Notes: generated by a model from the sequence alone, not told the origin. Counted from the stretch's first letter, positions 26,106 through 35,086 are shown. The stretch: DNA of 64,000 nt from Actinomycetes bacterium (GCA_023420415.1 JAEZWF010000042.1:124001-188000), one strand, 5' to 3'. Made by a program: numbers and translations.

Positions 26106-26620
26106 CAGTGGCTTTCCGTGGTGGGCGTGGCGTCGTGGGCGGGCAGGCGTTCGGCGCGGGCGATGGCGCGTTCGAGCTCGAGCAACAGGTGCGGCATCCG
26201 TGCGAGGTCGCGGGCCGGTATGCCGGCGAGCTCGGGGGCGAGCCGGGCGGCGGCCTCGCGGTGCACGCGTTCGAGGTGGGCGGTGCCCGCGTCGGTGAGG
26301 GCGATGTGACAGGCCCGGGCGTCGACCTCGTCCTTGCGCCGGGTCACCAACCCGTCCTCCTCGAGCCGGGCGATGACCCGGCTCACGACCGAGGGAGCCA
26401 CGCCCGTGGCGACCGCGAGGTCACCCGGGCGGTCGTGACCGTCACCGCGGGCCAGGGCCTTCAGCACGGCCAGTGGGGTGCTGGAGGTGCCGCTCTCCTC
26501 CTGCAGACGGCGGCCGATGGCCCGGCTCGTGCGGATGAGCGCCGAGAGCGAGGACAGCACCGCGGCGACGTCGTCGACGTCGACCGGGACGGTCGCCGGC
26601 CGGGTGGCGGTGGCGGTCAT
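26105..26620 (-). CDS. MarR family regulator
   Basis: A 171-residue winged-helix regulator with the MarR core PLAVLKALARGDGHDRPGDL..GVAPSVVSRVIARLEEDGLVTRR and the wing motif DEVDARACHIALTDAG. ATG 26620 follows AAAGGAG. It is translationally coupled to the downstream exporter. Two GTTGC-N5-GCAAC palindromes lie upstream of the start, implying autorepression relieved by a ligand. Confidence 0.92.
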   Translation of the reverse strand: MTATATRPATVPVDVDDVAAVLSSLSALIRTSRAIGRRLQEESGTSSTPLAVLKALARGDGHDRPGDLAVATGVAPSVVSRVIARLEEDGLVTRRKDEVDARACHIALTDAGTAHLERVHREAAARLAPELAGIPARDLARMPHLLLELERAIARAERLPAHDATPTTESH

Positions 26621-26633
26621 GGGGACTCCTTTG

Positions 26634-26648
26634 GTTGCTGAACGCAAC
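26634..26648 (-). promoter_or_regulatory. MarR operator candidate, proximal
   Basis: GTTGCTGAACGCAAC, perfect 5-bp arms with 5-base spacer, 14 bases upstream of the marR-like start. Confidence 0.65.
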
Positions 26649-26662
26649 CATAATCCCCATTA

Positions 26663-26677
26663 GTTGCTCAATGCAAC
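26663..26677 (-). promoter_or_regulatory. MarR operator candidate, distal
   Basis: GTTGCTCAATGCAAC, the same arms and spacer length as the proximal site and 29 bases away; two copies with the same geometry make a shared operator likely. Confidence 0.65.
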
Positions 26678-26728
26678 TTGTATGCCGCGGGGCCGGCCGA
26701 CCCATCGACGTCGCCCCGATGCGTCGTC

Positions 26729-26800
26729 GCGAACTGTGGGGAGAAGTTCGCCTGCGCTGGAAAGGTTCCCGGCACTGGCGAACTTTGGGCCACAGTTCGC
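26729..26800. repeat. 72-bp two-stem palindrome
   Basis: Outer arms GCGAACTGTGG / CCACAGTTCGC and inner arms AAGTTCGCC / GGCGAACTT around a 24-base loop, in the gap between two MarR genes. Both arm pairs share the GCGAACT core. It could terminate the second MarR gene. A single copy in this window. Confidence 0.75.
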
Positions 26801-26852
26801 CGGGCACCTCGGGCACCCCGGACACCTCGGGCCCAGTGGCGCCAGGGCTGGC

Positions 26853-27296
26853 TCAGGACGCGGCGTCGTTGAGCTTGCGCAGCAGCCGGGCGAACTCGGC
26901 CACGTCACTGGCCTCCCACCCGGCGACCTGCGAGCGCAGCCGCTCCCGCCGCCCGGCGAAGGTGCGCTCCAGCGCCTCCGCACCCTGGGTCGTCAGCCGC
27001 ACCTGACGGGCGCGGGCGTCGTCGGGGTCGGGGATCCGCTCGATGAGGCCGAGCTCCTCGAGGGTCGTGAGGTTGCGGCTCGCCGTGGACTTGTGCAGCC
27101 CCAGCACGTCGGACACCTCGCCGCCGCGCACTCCCCCGCTGCTCGCGGCGAGGTCACGGACGGTGACCAGCACGGCATACCCGGCGGTGTCGAGGTCTGG
27201 GTGCACCTCGGCCGCGATGCGTTGCTGCGCGCTGCGGGCGCGACGCATCAGGCGGGTGAGCTCGGTCTCGAGTTCGCCGACGGGTGAACGGGGCAT
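26853..27296 (-). CDS. MarR family regulator
   Basis: A 147-residue MarR protein: ARSAQQRIAAEVHPDLD dimerisation helix, winged helix VSDVLGLHKSTASRNLTTLEELGLIERI near residue 60, wing DPDDARARQVRLT. Divergent from the exporter at 27411, with a palindrome in between that is a probable shared operator. Confidence 0.9.
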   Translation of the reverse strand: MPRSPVGELETELTRLMRRARSAQQRIAAEVHPDLDTAGYAVLVTVRDLAASSGGVRGGEVSDVLGLHKSTASRNLTTLEELGLIERIPDPDDARARQVRLTTQGAEALERTFAGRRERLRSQVAGWEASDVAEFARLLRKLNDAAS

Positions 27297-27309
27297 TGCC
27301 CGAGCCTAA

Positions 27310-27325
27310 GTGAGTCGCGGCTCAC
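27310..27325. promoter_or_regulatory. operator candidate between divergent MarR and exporter genes
   Basis: GTGAG-N6-CTCAC palindrome 14 bases upstream of the MarR start. Position fits dual control of the regulator and the divergent exporter. Confidence 0.5.
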
Positions 27326-27410
27326 ATCGCGGGTTCCCCCTCAACTTTCCCGTGGCACCCCCATGACATTCGACCCCTGCGGCGTCGGCGGGCGGCAATA
27401 CGGTGGCCCC

Positions 27411-28901
27411 ATGGCCGACCCCACCACAGCGACCCGTCCCGGCACCGACCTCCCCGACGGCTACCGGCCCTGGCCGGCCCTGTGGGCCATGGTGATCGGC
27501 TTCTTCATGATCCTCGTCGACTCGACCATCGTGTCGATCGCGACGCCGGCGATCATGCGGGGGCTCGACGCAGGGGTCGACTCGGTGCTGTGGGTCACCA
27601 GTGCCTACCTCTTGGCGTATGCCGTGCCGTTGCTGATCACGGGCCGGCTCGGCGACCGAGTGGGGCCCAAGAACCTCTACCTCGCCGGGCTGGCCGTCTT
27701 CACGCTCGCGTCGTTGTGGTGTGGGCTGACGAACAGCATCACCGAGCTCGTCGTCGCGCGAGTGGTGCAGGGGGTGGGCGCCTCGATGATGACGCCGCAG
27801 ACGATGGCCGTGATCACGCGGACGTTCCCGGCGGCCTCGCGCGGGCAGGCGATGTCGCTGTGGGGAGCCACCGCCGGCGTCGCGACGCTCGTCGGCCCGC
27901 TGCTCGGTGGCGTGCTCGTCGACGGGCCGGGGTGGGAGTGGATCTTCTTCATCAACGTGCCCGTGGGGCTCATCGCGTTCGCGCTCGCGTGGCGGTTGGT
28001 GCCGACCCTGCAGACCCACTCGCACTCCTTCGACCTCGTCGGCGTGGCCCTGTCGGCGGTCGGCATGTTCCTGCTGGTCTTCGGCATCCAGGAGGGTGAG
28101 ACCTACGACTGGGGCACGATCACCGGGTTCATCACGGTCAAGCGGCTCATCGTGGCCGGCATCGTCGTCATGGCGGTCTTCGTGTGGTGGCAGAGCCGGA
28201 TCAAGCGGGAACCGTTGGTGCCGTTGGGCATCTTCCGCGACCGCAACTTCTCGCTGTCCAACCTCGCCATCACCACGGTGGGTTTCGCGATCACGGCGTT
28301 CGCCTTCCCCTTCACGCTCTTCGCCCAGCTGGTGCTCGGACTCAGCCCGACCCGGGCGGCGCTGCTCACCGTCCCCACAGCGGTCGTGTCGGTCATCGTG
28401 GCGCCGTTCGTGGGGCGGCTCGTGGACCGGATGCACCCGCGGGTCATCACAACCTTCGGGTTCGTCGTCGGGGTGCTGGCGTTCTGGTGGCTGAGCCGGT
28501 CGATGACGGCCGGTGCACCCGCGTGGCACCTCCTAGGCCCGATGGCGCTCGTCGGCCTCGGGACCTCGACGATGTTCGCCCCCCTCGCAGCGACCGCGAC
28601 CCGCAACCTGCCACTCTCCTCGGCCGGTGCCGGCTCGGGCATCTACAACACCACGCGCCAGGTGGGGGCGGTCCTCGGCTCGGCTGCCATCGCAGCGGTC
28701 ATCGAGGCCCGGCTGCGAGCCAACCTCGGTGATGCCGCGGCCGGGTCCGGGGGCATGGCGAGCGCGGCCGGGGTGAAGCTGCCACCGCAGGTCGCCGACG
28801 GGTTCGCGACCGCCATGTCGCAGGCCATGCTGCTGCCTGCGGGGGTGCTCGTCATCGGGCTGGTCGTCGTCGTCTTCCTCGCCAAGCCCTCCCACCGCTG
28901 A
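27411..28901 (+). CDS. MFS exporter, DHA2 type
   Basis: A 496-residue 14-span exporter: FMILVDSTIVSIATPAI in helix 1, GRLGDRVGPKN loop 2-3, LVGPLLGGVLVDGPGWEWIFFIN in helix 5-6. The ATG at 27411 follows a TACGGT box by only 5 bases without a ribosome-binding site, suggesting a leaderless transcript; an upstream ATG at 27363 seems unlikely. Probably controlled by the divergent MarR protein. Confidence 0.88.
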   Translation: MADPTTATRPGTDLPDGYRPWPALWAMVIGFFMILVDSTIVSIATPAIMRGLDAGVDSVLWVTSAYLLAYAVPLLITGRLGDRVGPKNLYLAGLAVFTLASLWCGLTNSITELVVARVVQGVGASMMTPQTMAVITRTFPAASRGQAMSLWGATAGVATLVGPLLGGVLVDGPGWEWIFFINVPVGLIAFALAWRLVPTLQTHSHSFDLVGVALSAVGMFLLVFGIQEGETYDWGTITGFITVKRLIVAGIVVMAVFVWWQSRIKREPLVPLGIFRDRNFSLSNLAITTVGFAITAFAFPFTLFAQLVLGLSPTRAALLTVPTAVVSVIVAPFVGRLVDRMHPRVITTFGFVVGVLAFWWLSRSMTAGAPAWHLLGPMALVGLGTSTMFAPLAATATRNLPLSSAGAGSGIYNTTRQVGAVLGSAAIAAVIEARLRANLGDAAAGSGGMASAAGVKLPPQVADGFATAMSQAMLLPAGVLVIGLVVVVFLAKPSHR

Positions 28902-28904
28902 GCC

Positions 28905-29516
28905 GTGGCGCGCAAACCCCTGCTGCGCTTCACCGGTGAGATCGCCGGGGCCGGCTCGACGTCCGGGGTGCGCCTGGTGGTGGGACGCTGGGACGAGTCA
29001 CCCTTGGGCGCCTTCGCCGACGTGATGGTGCAGGACTCGTCCGGGCACCGCACCCTGCTCGCGCCGACCGACGAGGTGGCCGAGTTCGTCTCTGCCACCT
29101 ACGTCTTCGACGAGGTCGTGGTGTGCCCGGTGGTCGCCGAGGTCGCGCGAGGGGGCTGGCAGGTGCTCGCCGGTGACCTGCTCGACGTGGCGCTGGAGGT
29201 CGGCGGGCGTATGCCGCTGGGCTGGGTGCTGCGCGTCCCGCCCGCCCGGCTGGCGACGAGCCGCGCCTTGGCCACCGCGGCCGACCCGGTGGCTCGGGTG
29301 CTGCTGCGCGGGGTGCGCACCCGCGGCTCGGCCGGTGGAGGGCGGCGTGAGTGGTACGGCGCGGTCGACCAGCACCGCGTCACCGGGCTCGTGGGGCGCT
29401 GGCGCGGGCTCGACCTCGGGGTCCTGGCACCCGTCGACCCGCCGTGCGACTTCGGCTTCTCCTCCACGCCCACGACGCCGTCGGTCACGAGCGTGACGAC
29501 GACGATCCGTCTCTGA
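28905..29516 (+). CDS. conserved hypothetical protein
   Basis: A 203-residue soluble protein starting 3 bases after the exporter stop, so cotranscribed. Sequence features are an N-terminal beta-rich region (MARKPLLRFTGEIAGAGSTS), no membrane segment, no cysteine pair or recognised catalytic motif, and a threonine-rich tail. I do not recognise the family; no function is proposed. Confidence 0.65.
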   Translation: MARKPLLRFTGEIAGAGSTSGVRLVVGRWDESPLGAFADVMVQDSSGHRTLLAPTDEVAEFVSATYVFDEVVVCPVVAEVARGGWQVLAGDLLDVALEVGGRMPLGWVLRVPPARLATSRALATAADPVARVLLRGVRTRGSAGGGRREWYGAVDQHRVTGLVGRWRGLDLGVLAPVDPPCDFGFSSTPTTPSVTSVTTTIRL

Positions 29517-29520
29517 GCGG

Positions 29521-30024
29521 CTAGGGCAGGCGGCGGTGCCCTCGGGTCAGGGCCAGGGGCAGCAGCAGCCAGAACAGCAGGAAGAAGACGGCCGCACCCC
29601 CGACCGCCGTGATCGCTGCCGTCGTGCCGACCACGACGGAGAAGATGAGCGCCAGGACCGACGCGACGGTCACGGCCAGGACCAGCAGGCCCGCCTTGGC
29701 GATCCGGTCGCCCCAGGTCACCAGGGTTGTCTTCGCGTGCCGCCGGAACAGCGCCCGGTGCATGGCGACGGGCGCCACCAGCAACCCCGTCGCCGCGACC
29801 GACAGCACCACCGTCCAGAGGTAGAGCTGGCGCTGTCCGTCGGTGAGGGACTGGAACCGCTGCTGGAACGGCAGTGTCAGCAGGAAGCCGGACAGCAGCT
29901 GCACCCCGGTCTGGGTGACCCGCAGCTCCTGGAGCAGCTCGTTCCAGTTCCGGTCCGAGCGCTCTGCCGGTGTCTCGTGGCGATCACCCGGGCCCGGCTC
30001 GACCTGCTCTGCTGCACCTCCCAT
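29521..30024 (-). CDS. DUF6328 family membrane protein
   Basis: A 167-residue protein with the characteristic N-terminal stretch ERSDRNWNELLQELRVTQTG, then four hydrophobic segments. This family is widespread in actinobacteria and uncharacterised. The ATG at 30024 is chosen because the segment before it is arginine-rich translated intergenic sequence containing the octamer repeat. Divergent from the aminotransferase. Confidence 0.8.
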   Translation of the reverse strand: MGGAAEQVEPGPGDRHETPAERSDRNWNELLQELRVTQTGVQLLSGFLLTLPFQQRFQSLTDGQRQLYLWTVVLSVAATGLLVAPVAMHRALFRRHAKTTLVTWGDRIAKAGLLVLAVTVASVLALIFSVVVGTTAAITAVGGAAVFFLLFWLLLPLALTRGHRRLP

Positions 30025-30142
30025 GGCAGACCACTCTGGCCCAGGTCGACGCACTACGCGAGGTGCGCGGGCACGCGAACTGTGCCGGACGGCATACGGG
30101 ATGGTCCGCCGCACGCGACCCGCCCACTGACACACTGGCGTC

Positions 30143-31372
30143 GTGCGCCGAATCACCCAGTCCCGCAAGCTGCACCAGGTCCGCTACGACGTGCGCGGGC
30201 CGATCCTCGTCGAGGCCCAGCGGCTCGAGGCCGAGGGGCACAAGATCCTCAAGCTCAACATCGGCAACCCCGAGCCGTTCGGGTTCGAGGCGCCCGACGC
30301 GATCCTGCAGGACATGGTCCACCACCTGCCGACGTCGCAGGGGTACAGCGACTCGCGCGGCATTTACTCGGCCCGGACCGCGGTGGCGCACTACTACCAG
30401 TCGCGCGGGCTGACCGACACCCACGTCGACGACGTCTTCATCGGCAACGGTGTCTCCGAGCTGATCTCGATGGTGCTGACCGCGTTCGTCGACGAGGGCA
30501 ACGAGGTGCTCGTGCCGGCGCCGGACTACCCGCTGTGGACCGGGGCGGTGACGCTCGCCGGCGGCACGCCCGTGCACTATCGGTGCGACGAGGCGAACGG
30601 GTGGAACCCCGACCTCGAGGACATCGAGTCCAAGATCACCGAGAACACCCACGCGCTGGTCGTCATCAACCCCAACAACCCGACGGGCGCCGTCTACAGC
30701 GAGGAGACGGTGCGGGGTCTGGTCGACATCGCGCGGCGGCACGACCTGGTCCTGATGTCGGACGAGATCTACGAGAAGATCCTCTTCGGGGACGACGACG
30801 TGCAGCCGGTGCACCACCACACGGCGACGTATGCCGGTGACGACGTCCTGTGCCTCACCTTCAGCGGGTTGTCGAAGGCCTACCGGGTCTGCGGCTACCG
30901 CGCGGGGTGGGTGATGGTGTCGGGGCCGCGGGAGGCGGCGGCCGACTTCCTCGAGGGCCTGACCCTGCTGGCCAACATGCGGATGTGCGCGAATGTGCCC
31001 GGGCAGCATGCGATCCAGACGGCGCTCGGGGGCTACCAGTCAATTGAGGAGTACATCCATCCCGGTGGCCGGTTCTACGAGCAGAGCAAGCTCGCGTGGC
31101 GGCTGCTCAACGAGATCCCCGGGGTCTCGTGCGTCGAGCCGCACGGCGCGCTGTACTGCTTCCCGCGGCTCGACCCCGAGGTCTACCCCATCGAGGACGA
31201 CCAGGCATTCGTCATAGACCTGTTGCGGGAGAAGAAGATCCTCGTCACGCACGGCACCGGGTTCAACTGGTTCGAGCCCGACCACTTCCGGCTCGTGACG
31301 CTGCCCGACACCGAGGTGCTGACCGAGGCGATCGGCCGGATCGGCGAGTTCCTCGAGACCCGCCGCCGCTGA
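30143..31372 (+). CDS. pyridoxal-phosphate aminotransferase (AlaA-like)
   Basis: A 409-residue class I aminotransferase. It has the substrate/cofactor region NIGNPEPFGFEAPD, the aspartate in VVINPNNPTGAVYS, MSDEIYEKILF, and the PLP lysine in FSGLSKAYRVCGYRAGW near residue 245, with the C-terminal arginine in DHFRLVTLP. Closest in style to the glutamate-pyruvate transaminase AlaA. It interconverts pyruvate and alanine with glutamate/2-oxoglutarate. GTG start. Confidence 0.9.
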   Translation: MRRITQSRKLHQVRYDVRGPILVEAQRLEAEGHKILKLNIGNPEPFGFEAPDAILQDMVHHLPTSQGYSDSRGIYSARTAVAHYYQSRGLTDTHVDDVFIGNGVSELISMVLTAFVDEGNEVLVPAPDYPLWTGAVTLAGGTPVHYRCDEANGWNPDLEDIESKITENTHALVVINPNNPTGAVYSEETVRGLVDIARRHDLVLMSDEIYEKILFGDDDVQPVHHHTATYAGDDVLCLTFSGLSKAYRVCGYRAGWVMVSGPREAAADFLEGLTLLANMRMCANVPGQHAIQTALGGYQSIEEYIHPGGRFYEQSKLAWRLLNEIPGVSCVEPHGALYCFPRLDPEVYPIEDDQAFVIDLLREKKILVTHGTGFNWFEPDHFRLVTLPDTEVLTEAIGRIGEFLETRRR

Positions 31373-31389
31373 AGTTCTCCACCCCGTCC

Positions 31390-31761
31390 TCAGGTGAGGG
31401 CTGCGACAAGCGCCCAGCCGGCGGCACAGGTCGCGAGCCCTGCGGCCAGGCTGCCAGCCACGTAGGCCACGGCGGTCCCGAGCGCCCCCTCCTGGGTCAG
31501 CCGCACCGCCTCGAACGAGAACGTCGAGAACGTCGTCAGCGCCCCACAGAAGCCGGTGCCCACCAGGGTGAGCAACCACGTCGGTGACGACCCGGCATAC
31601 ACGGCGCTCGCGACGCACCCCAACACGAACGAACCGGCGACGTTGACCGCGAAAGTCCCCCACGGCCACCGGGTTTCGTGTCGGCTCTGGATCCACAGGT
31701 CGGCGAGGTAGCGGGTCGGCGCCCCGATCGCTGCGCCGATGACGACCAGCAGTGCGCTCAC
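31390..31761 (-). CDS. crcB: fluoride channel CrcB (copy B)
   Basis: A 123-residue Fluc/CrcB protein with four hydrophobic segments, GAPTRYLADLWI in helix 1 and GFCGALTTFSTFSFE in helix 3, the fluoride-pore motif. Its start overlaps the stop of the second copy by 4 bases. Gram-positive bacteria often carry two Fluc genes that form a heterodimer, as here. No fluoride riboswitch is visible upstream. Confidence 0.92.
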   Translation of the reverse strand: MSALLVVIGAAIGAPTRYLADLWIQSRHETRWPWGTFAVNVAGSFVLGCVASAVYAGSSPTWLLTLVGTGFCGALTTFSTFSFEAVRLTQEGALGTAVAYVAGSLAAGLATCAAGWALVAALT

Positions 31762-32285
31762 GGCGTCACCTCCTCGCGCACGAGGAGACGCCGGGTCGCG
31801 ACGATGGCGAGTCCGGTGACGGCGAGCCCGCCGACGAGAGTGAGCCCGAGGTATGCCGCGGCGGCGCCGACGTGCCCCGCGCGCAGCTGCTCGTGGAGGT
31901 CCAGTGCGAAGGTCGAGAAGGTCGTGAAGCCGCCCAGCACCCCGGTGCCGAGGAACGGGCGCACCAGCCTGGTCGGCGCCATGACCTCGATGACCACGAC
32001 CATGAGGATGCCGAGGAGGAAGACGCCGAGCAGGTTGACGAGCAGGGTGCTCGTCGCGAATCCCCCTGTGCCGTGGGGCATCAGCTCAGCCAGCCCCCAA
32101 CGGGCCAGCGCGCCGAGGGCACCCCCGGCCGCGACCACACCCAAGACGTCCGAGCGGCCGCGCAGGAGGTGGCGCAGCGCGAGGTGCTCGGCCGCGGCCC
32201 GGCGCGCCTCGGCGGCGGTGACGTCCGGGTCGATGGGCTCGCGGTCCCGCGGCGCCGGCTCGTGCGGGTGGGGTGGGCTCGACAT
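31758..32285 (-). CDS. crcB: fluoride channel CrcB (copy A, with N-terminal extension)
   Basis: A 175-residue Fluc protein. The first 50 residues are a hydrophilic extension (EPIDPDVTAAEARRAAAEHL) not needed for the channel. The core has GALGALARWGL and the pore motif GTGVLGGFTTFSTFALD. First gene of the crcB pair. Confidence 0.92.
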   Translation of the reverse strand: MSSPPHPHEPAPRDREPIDPDVTAAEARRAAAEHLALRHLLRGRSDVLGVVAAGGALGALARWGLAELMPHGTGGFATSTLLVNLLGVFLLGILMVVVIEVMAPTRLVRPFLGTGVLGGFTTFSTFALDLHEQLRAGHVGAAAAYLGLTLVGGLAVTGLAIVATRRLLVREEVTP

Positions 32286-32313
32286 GACCCGCCCACCGTC
32301 TCAGGCAACCCCG

Positions 32314-32374
32314 CTTCATGTCCCGCAACATGCCGTGCGCGGCGCTCGCACACGGCATGTTGCGGGACATGAAG
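32314..32374 (-). terminator. long perfect palindrome, probable terminator of the DHA2 exporter
   Basis: Two perfect 24-base arms (32314-32337 and 32351-32374; outer half CTTCATGTCCCG / CGGGACATGAAG) around a 13-base loop. It lies 13 bases downstream of the exporter stop and 29 bases upstream of crcB. The stem is much longer than an ordinary terminator needs. Confidence 0.75.
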
Positions 32375-32386
32375 GGCGGGATCGCC

Positions 32387-33928
32387 TCAGTGGGAGGCGG
32401 GCGCGCCCTCCTGCGGTGCGTGCGCGGGGAGGGCCCGGGCGACGGCTGCCCCGACCAGGAGCAGGACCACCAGCAGGGCGAGTGCCACCTGGAACGCCGG
32501 CCGGAACATCTCCACCGGCACCCGCGACGCGTGGGACTGCACGACCGAGAAGAACACCGACCCGACCACAGCCACACCCGCGGCGCCGGCCAGCTGACCG
32601 GTGGTGCTGAACAGCCCCGATGCCGAGCCGGCCTTGGCCACCGGCACGTCGGCCAGGGCAAACACACCGATCGGCGAGACCATGAGCCCGAAGCCCGCAC
32701 CCGAGACGAGGAACGCCGGCAGGAACGTCCACACCGACGTCGACGCGTCGGCACCGTGCACCGTCACCGCCAGCAACACGGCACCAGCGGCCCACGTGAC
32801 CGCGCCGAGCTGGAGGACGCGCCGCCCGATCCGGGGCGCCAGCACCGCGACCGCCAGCCCGGCGAAGACCGTCGTCGTCAGCGCGAACGGCATCCCGGCC
32901 AGCCCTGCCTTGAGCACCGACCAGCCGAGCCCGGCCTGCAGGTAGATCGTCTGGCACAGGAAGTAGGACGCCATTGCCATGAACAGCACCGCGTTCAGCA
33001 CCGTGCCGGCGGCGAACCCACGCCCGCGGTAGAGGCTCAGCGCCACCAGCGGCTCACGTCCCGCCCGCTCGGCCCGCAGCTGCGCCCGCACGAAGCCGGC
33101 CAGCACGACCACACCCGCCGCCATCGCGGCATACACCCACGTCGGCCAGCCGAGCTCACGGCCGAGGGTCAGCGGGTAGAGCACCGCGAAGAGACCGGCA
33201 GCCAGCACCAGCACCCCGCGCACGTCGATCCGGGGAGCCACTGCCGCAACGGATTCCGGGACCCAGCGCAGAGCGGCCGCGATCGCGAGCGCCCCGAACG
33301 GCACGTTGATCAGGAAGATCGACCGCCACCCGAGACCCGCGACGTCGACCTCGGTCAGCACACCGCCGAGCACCGGCCCCAGCACCGCGGAGAGCCCGGC
33401 GAGCCCGGTGAACATGCCCATCGCCTTGGCGCGCTCCTCGGGCCGGTACATCACCTGCAGGCTCGAGAGCACCTGCGGGATCATTGCCGCCGCGGCCAGC
33501 CCCTGGAGCGCCCGGAACGCGACAAGCAGCTCGGCGTTGGGCGCGAACCCGCACGCCGCCGACGTCACCGTGAAACCCACCAGCCCGGCGAGGAACACCC
33601 GCTTGCGGCCGAAGAGGTCACCGAGCCGCGACCCGGTGATGAGACCCAGCGCAAAGGCCAGCGGGTAGGCCGCGACCATCCACTGCAGCTGGGTGGCGCT
33701 CGCCCTGAGACCGGCTTCGATGGTCGGCAGCGCGACGTTGACGACGGTCGTGTCGAGCAGCTCCATGGTCGAGGCCAGGAACAGGCTGAGCAGCGCGATG
33801 GTGCGCGCCCGCCCGGTTGGCAGCGGCCCGTGCCGACCCTCGCGTGTGGTGACGGATTCCGTTGCGGTGTATGCCGTGTTGCCTGCTTTCGGCGCCGCCT
33901 CGCGGGGCGCCGTGGTGGTCGTTGTCAT
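32387..33928 (-). CDS. MFS exporter, DHA2 type
   Basis: A 513-residue 14-span exporter: FLASTMELLDTTVVNVALP in helix 1, GSRLGDLFGRKRVFLAG and LSAVLGPVLGGVLTE. ATG 33928 follows GGAGAG. The first 45 residues are a hydrophilic threonine-rich leader. It is divergent from a WYL-domain regulator that probably senses its substrate and controls it. Confidence 0.9.
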   Translation of the reverse strand: MTTTTTAPREAAPKAGNTAYTATESVTTREGRHGPLPTGRARTIALLSLFLASTMELLDTTVVNVALPTIEAGLRASATQLQWMVAAYPLAFALGLITGSRLGDLFGRKRVFLAGLVGFTVTSAACGFAPNAELLVAFRALQGLAAAAMIPQVLSSLQVMYRPEERAKAMGMFTGLAGLSAVLGPVLGGVLTEVDVAGLGWRSIFLINVPFGALAIAAALRWVPESVAAVAPRIDVRGVLVLAAGLFAVLYPLTLGRELGWPTWVYAAMAAGVVVLAGFVRAQLRAERAGREPLVALSLYRGRGFAAGTVLNAVLFMAMASYFLCQTIYLQAGLGWSVLKAGLAGMPFALTTTVFAGLAVAVLAPRIGRRVLQLGAVTWAAGAVLLAVTVHGADASTSVWTFLPAFLVSGAGFGLMVSPIGVFALADVPVAKAGSASGLFSTTGQLAGAAGVAVVGSVFFSVVQSHASRVPVEMFRPAFQVALALLVVLLLVGAAVARALPAHAPQEGAPASH

Positions 33929-34030
33929 GGTTCTCTCCCGGGTGGAGGTCTGGGGGACTTCGTCGGTCGCTGACGACGCTAGGGACCATTCCGGCCAGTT
34001 TCTGACCTGATGGTGGGAGACTCTTGATCC

Positions 34031-35011
34031 ATGGCCAACACCAGCTCCCGCGCCCTGCGACTGCTCTCGCTGCTGCAGACCCACCGGTTCTGGCCCGGTG
34101 GCGAGCTCGCCGACCGGCTCGAGGTGTCAGAGCGCACGCTGCGCCGCGACATCGACCGCCTGCGCGAGCTCGGCTACCCCGTCAACGCGACCCGGGGCGC
34201 AGACGGCGGCTACCAGCTGGGCGCCGGTGCCGCCATGCCGCCGCTCACCGTCGAGGAGGACGAGGCGATCGCGATGGCCGTCGCCCTGGGCAACGCCGCC
34301 CACCAGGGCAGCGGGGCGCTCGCCGAGGCGTCACTGTCGGCGCTGTCCAAGGTGGTGCAGGTGCTGCCCGCCAAGCTCAAGCGACGCGCTGAGGCCCTGC
34401 GCAGCGTGACGGTCGACTCGCCCTTCGGCACGGCGCCGGAGGTCTCGGCCGAGGTGCTGTCGATCGTGGCGCAGACGATCCGCGACGAGGAGCGGTTGCG
34501 GTTCCGCTACACCGCCAAGGGCGGCGCCGCGGCCGGCGAGGACCTGGGCCGCCACGTCGAGCCGCACCAGCTCGTGACGGTCGGACGGCGCTGGTACCTC
34601 GCGGCATACGACCTCGAACGCCAGGACTGGCGCTCGTTCCGCCTCGACCGGCTCAGTGGCCCCATGGGCACGCGCGCCCGGTTCCGCAGGCGAGAGATCC
34701 CCACGGGCGAGGCCGCTTCCTTTGTGCAGCAAGGACTTTCGCAACGCGACCGCGGACAGAACGTCGTCGCGCTGGTGCAAGCGCCCGCAGCGGACGTCGA
34801 GGCCCGCATCGGCCAGTGGGCCACGGTCACACCGGTCGACGCCACGAGCTGCCGGGTCACGATGGACGCCAGCCAGCCACAGTGGCCGCTGTTCGGCTTC
34901 GGCTGGGCAGGAGCGGCGTTCGAGGTCGAGGAGGCGGCGCCGGCCTTCCACGCGGCCCTGCGCGACTGGTCCGACCGGTTCACATCGGCCACCCGGGCCA
35001 GCCGCGGGTGA
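34031..35011 (+). CDS. HTH/WYL-domain transcriptional regulator (YafY type)
   Basis: A 326-residue regulator. Residues 1-60 form an HTH_11 helix-turn-helix (RLLSLLQTHRFWPGGELADRL, SERTLRRDIDRLRELGYPV); about 135-220 is the WYL domain with RWYLAAYDLERQDWRSFRLDR; a C-terminal WCX-like part follows. WYL regulators bind nucleic-acid-like or small ligands. GGGAGA precedes the ATG at a suitable distance. Divergent from the exporter. Confidence 0.92.
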   Translation: MANTSSRALRLLSLLQTHRFWPGGELADRLEVSERTLRRDIDRLRELGYPVNATRGADGGYQLGAGAAMPPLTVEEDEAIAMAVALGNAAHQGSGALAEASLSALSKVVQVLPAKLKRRAEALRSVTVDSPFGTAPEVSAEVLSIVAQTIRDEERLRFRYTAKGGAAAGEDLGRHVEPHQLVTVGRRWYLAAYDLERQDWRSFRLDRLSGPMGTRARFRRREIPTGEAASFVQQGLSQRDRGQNVVALVQAPAADVEARIGQWATVTPVDATSCRVTMDASQPQWPLFGFGWAGAAFEVEEAAPAFHAALRDWSDRFTSATRASRG

Positions 35012-35054
35012 CCCCCACCGGCGTGTCGGGCCGCGACACGCCGGTGACACGCGG

Positions 35055-35070
35055 ACACAACATGTGGTGC
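35055..35070 (+). promoter_or_regulatory. NrdR box 1 candidate
   Basis: ACACAACATGTGGTGC matches the palindromic NrdR consensus (acaCwAtATaTwGtgt) at about 12 of 16 positions, with the diagnostic CAC-N8-GTG core. Confidence 0.7.
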
Positions 35071-35086
35071 CACCGGATTGTCCGCG

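Noticed and set aside
31763..32313. Fluoride riboswitch expected before crcB
   Set aside because: No recognisable conserved fluoride aptamer (GGxGAUGGxxxxCCxC pattern) upstream of the first crcB start at 32285; the gap holds only the long palindrome.
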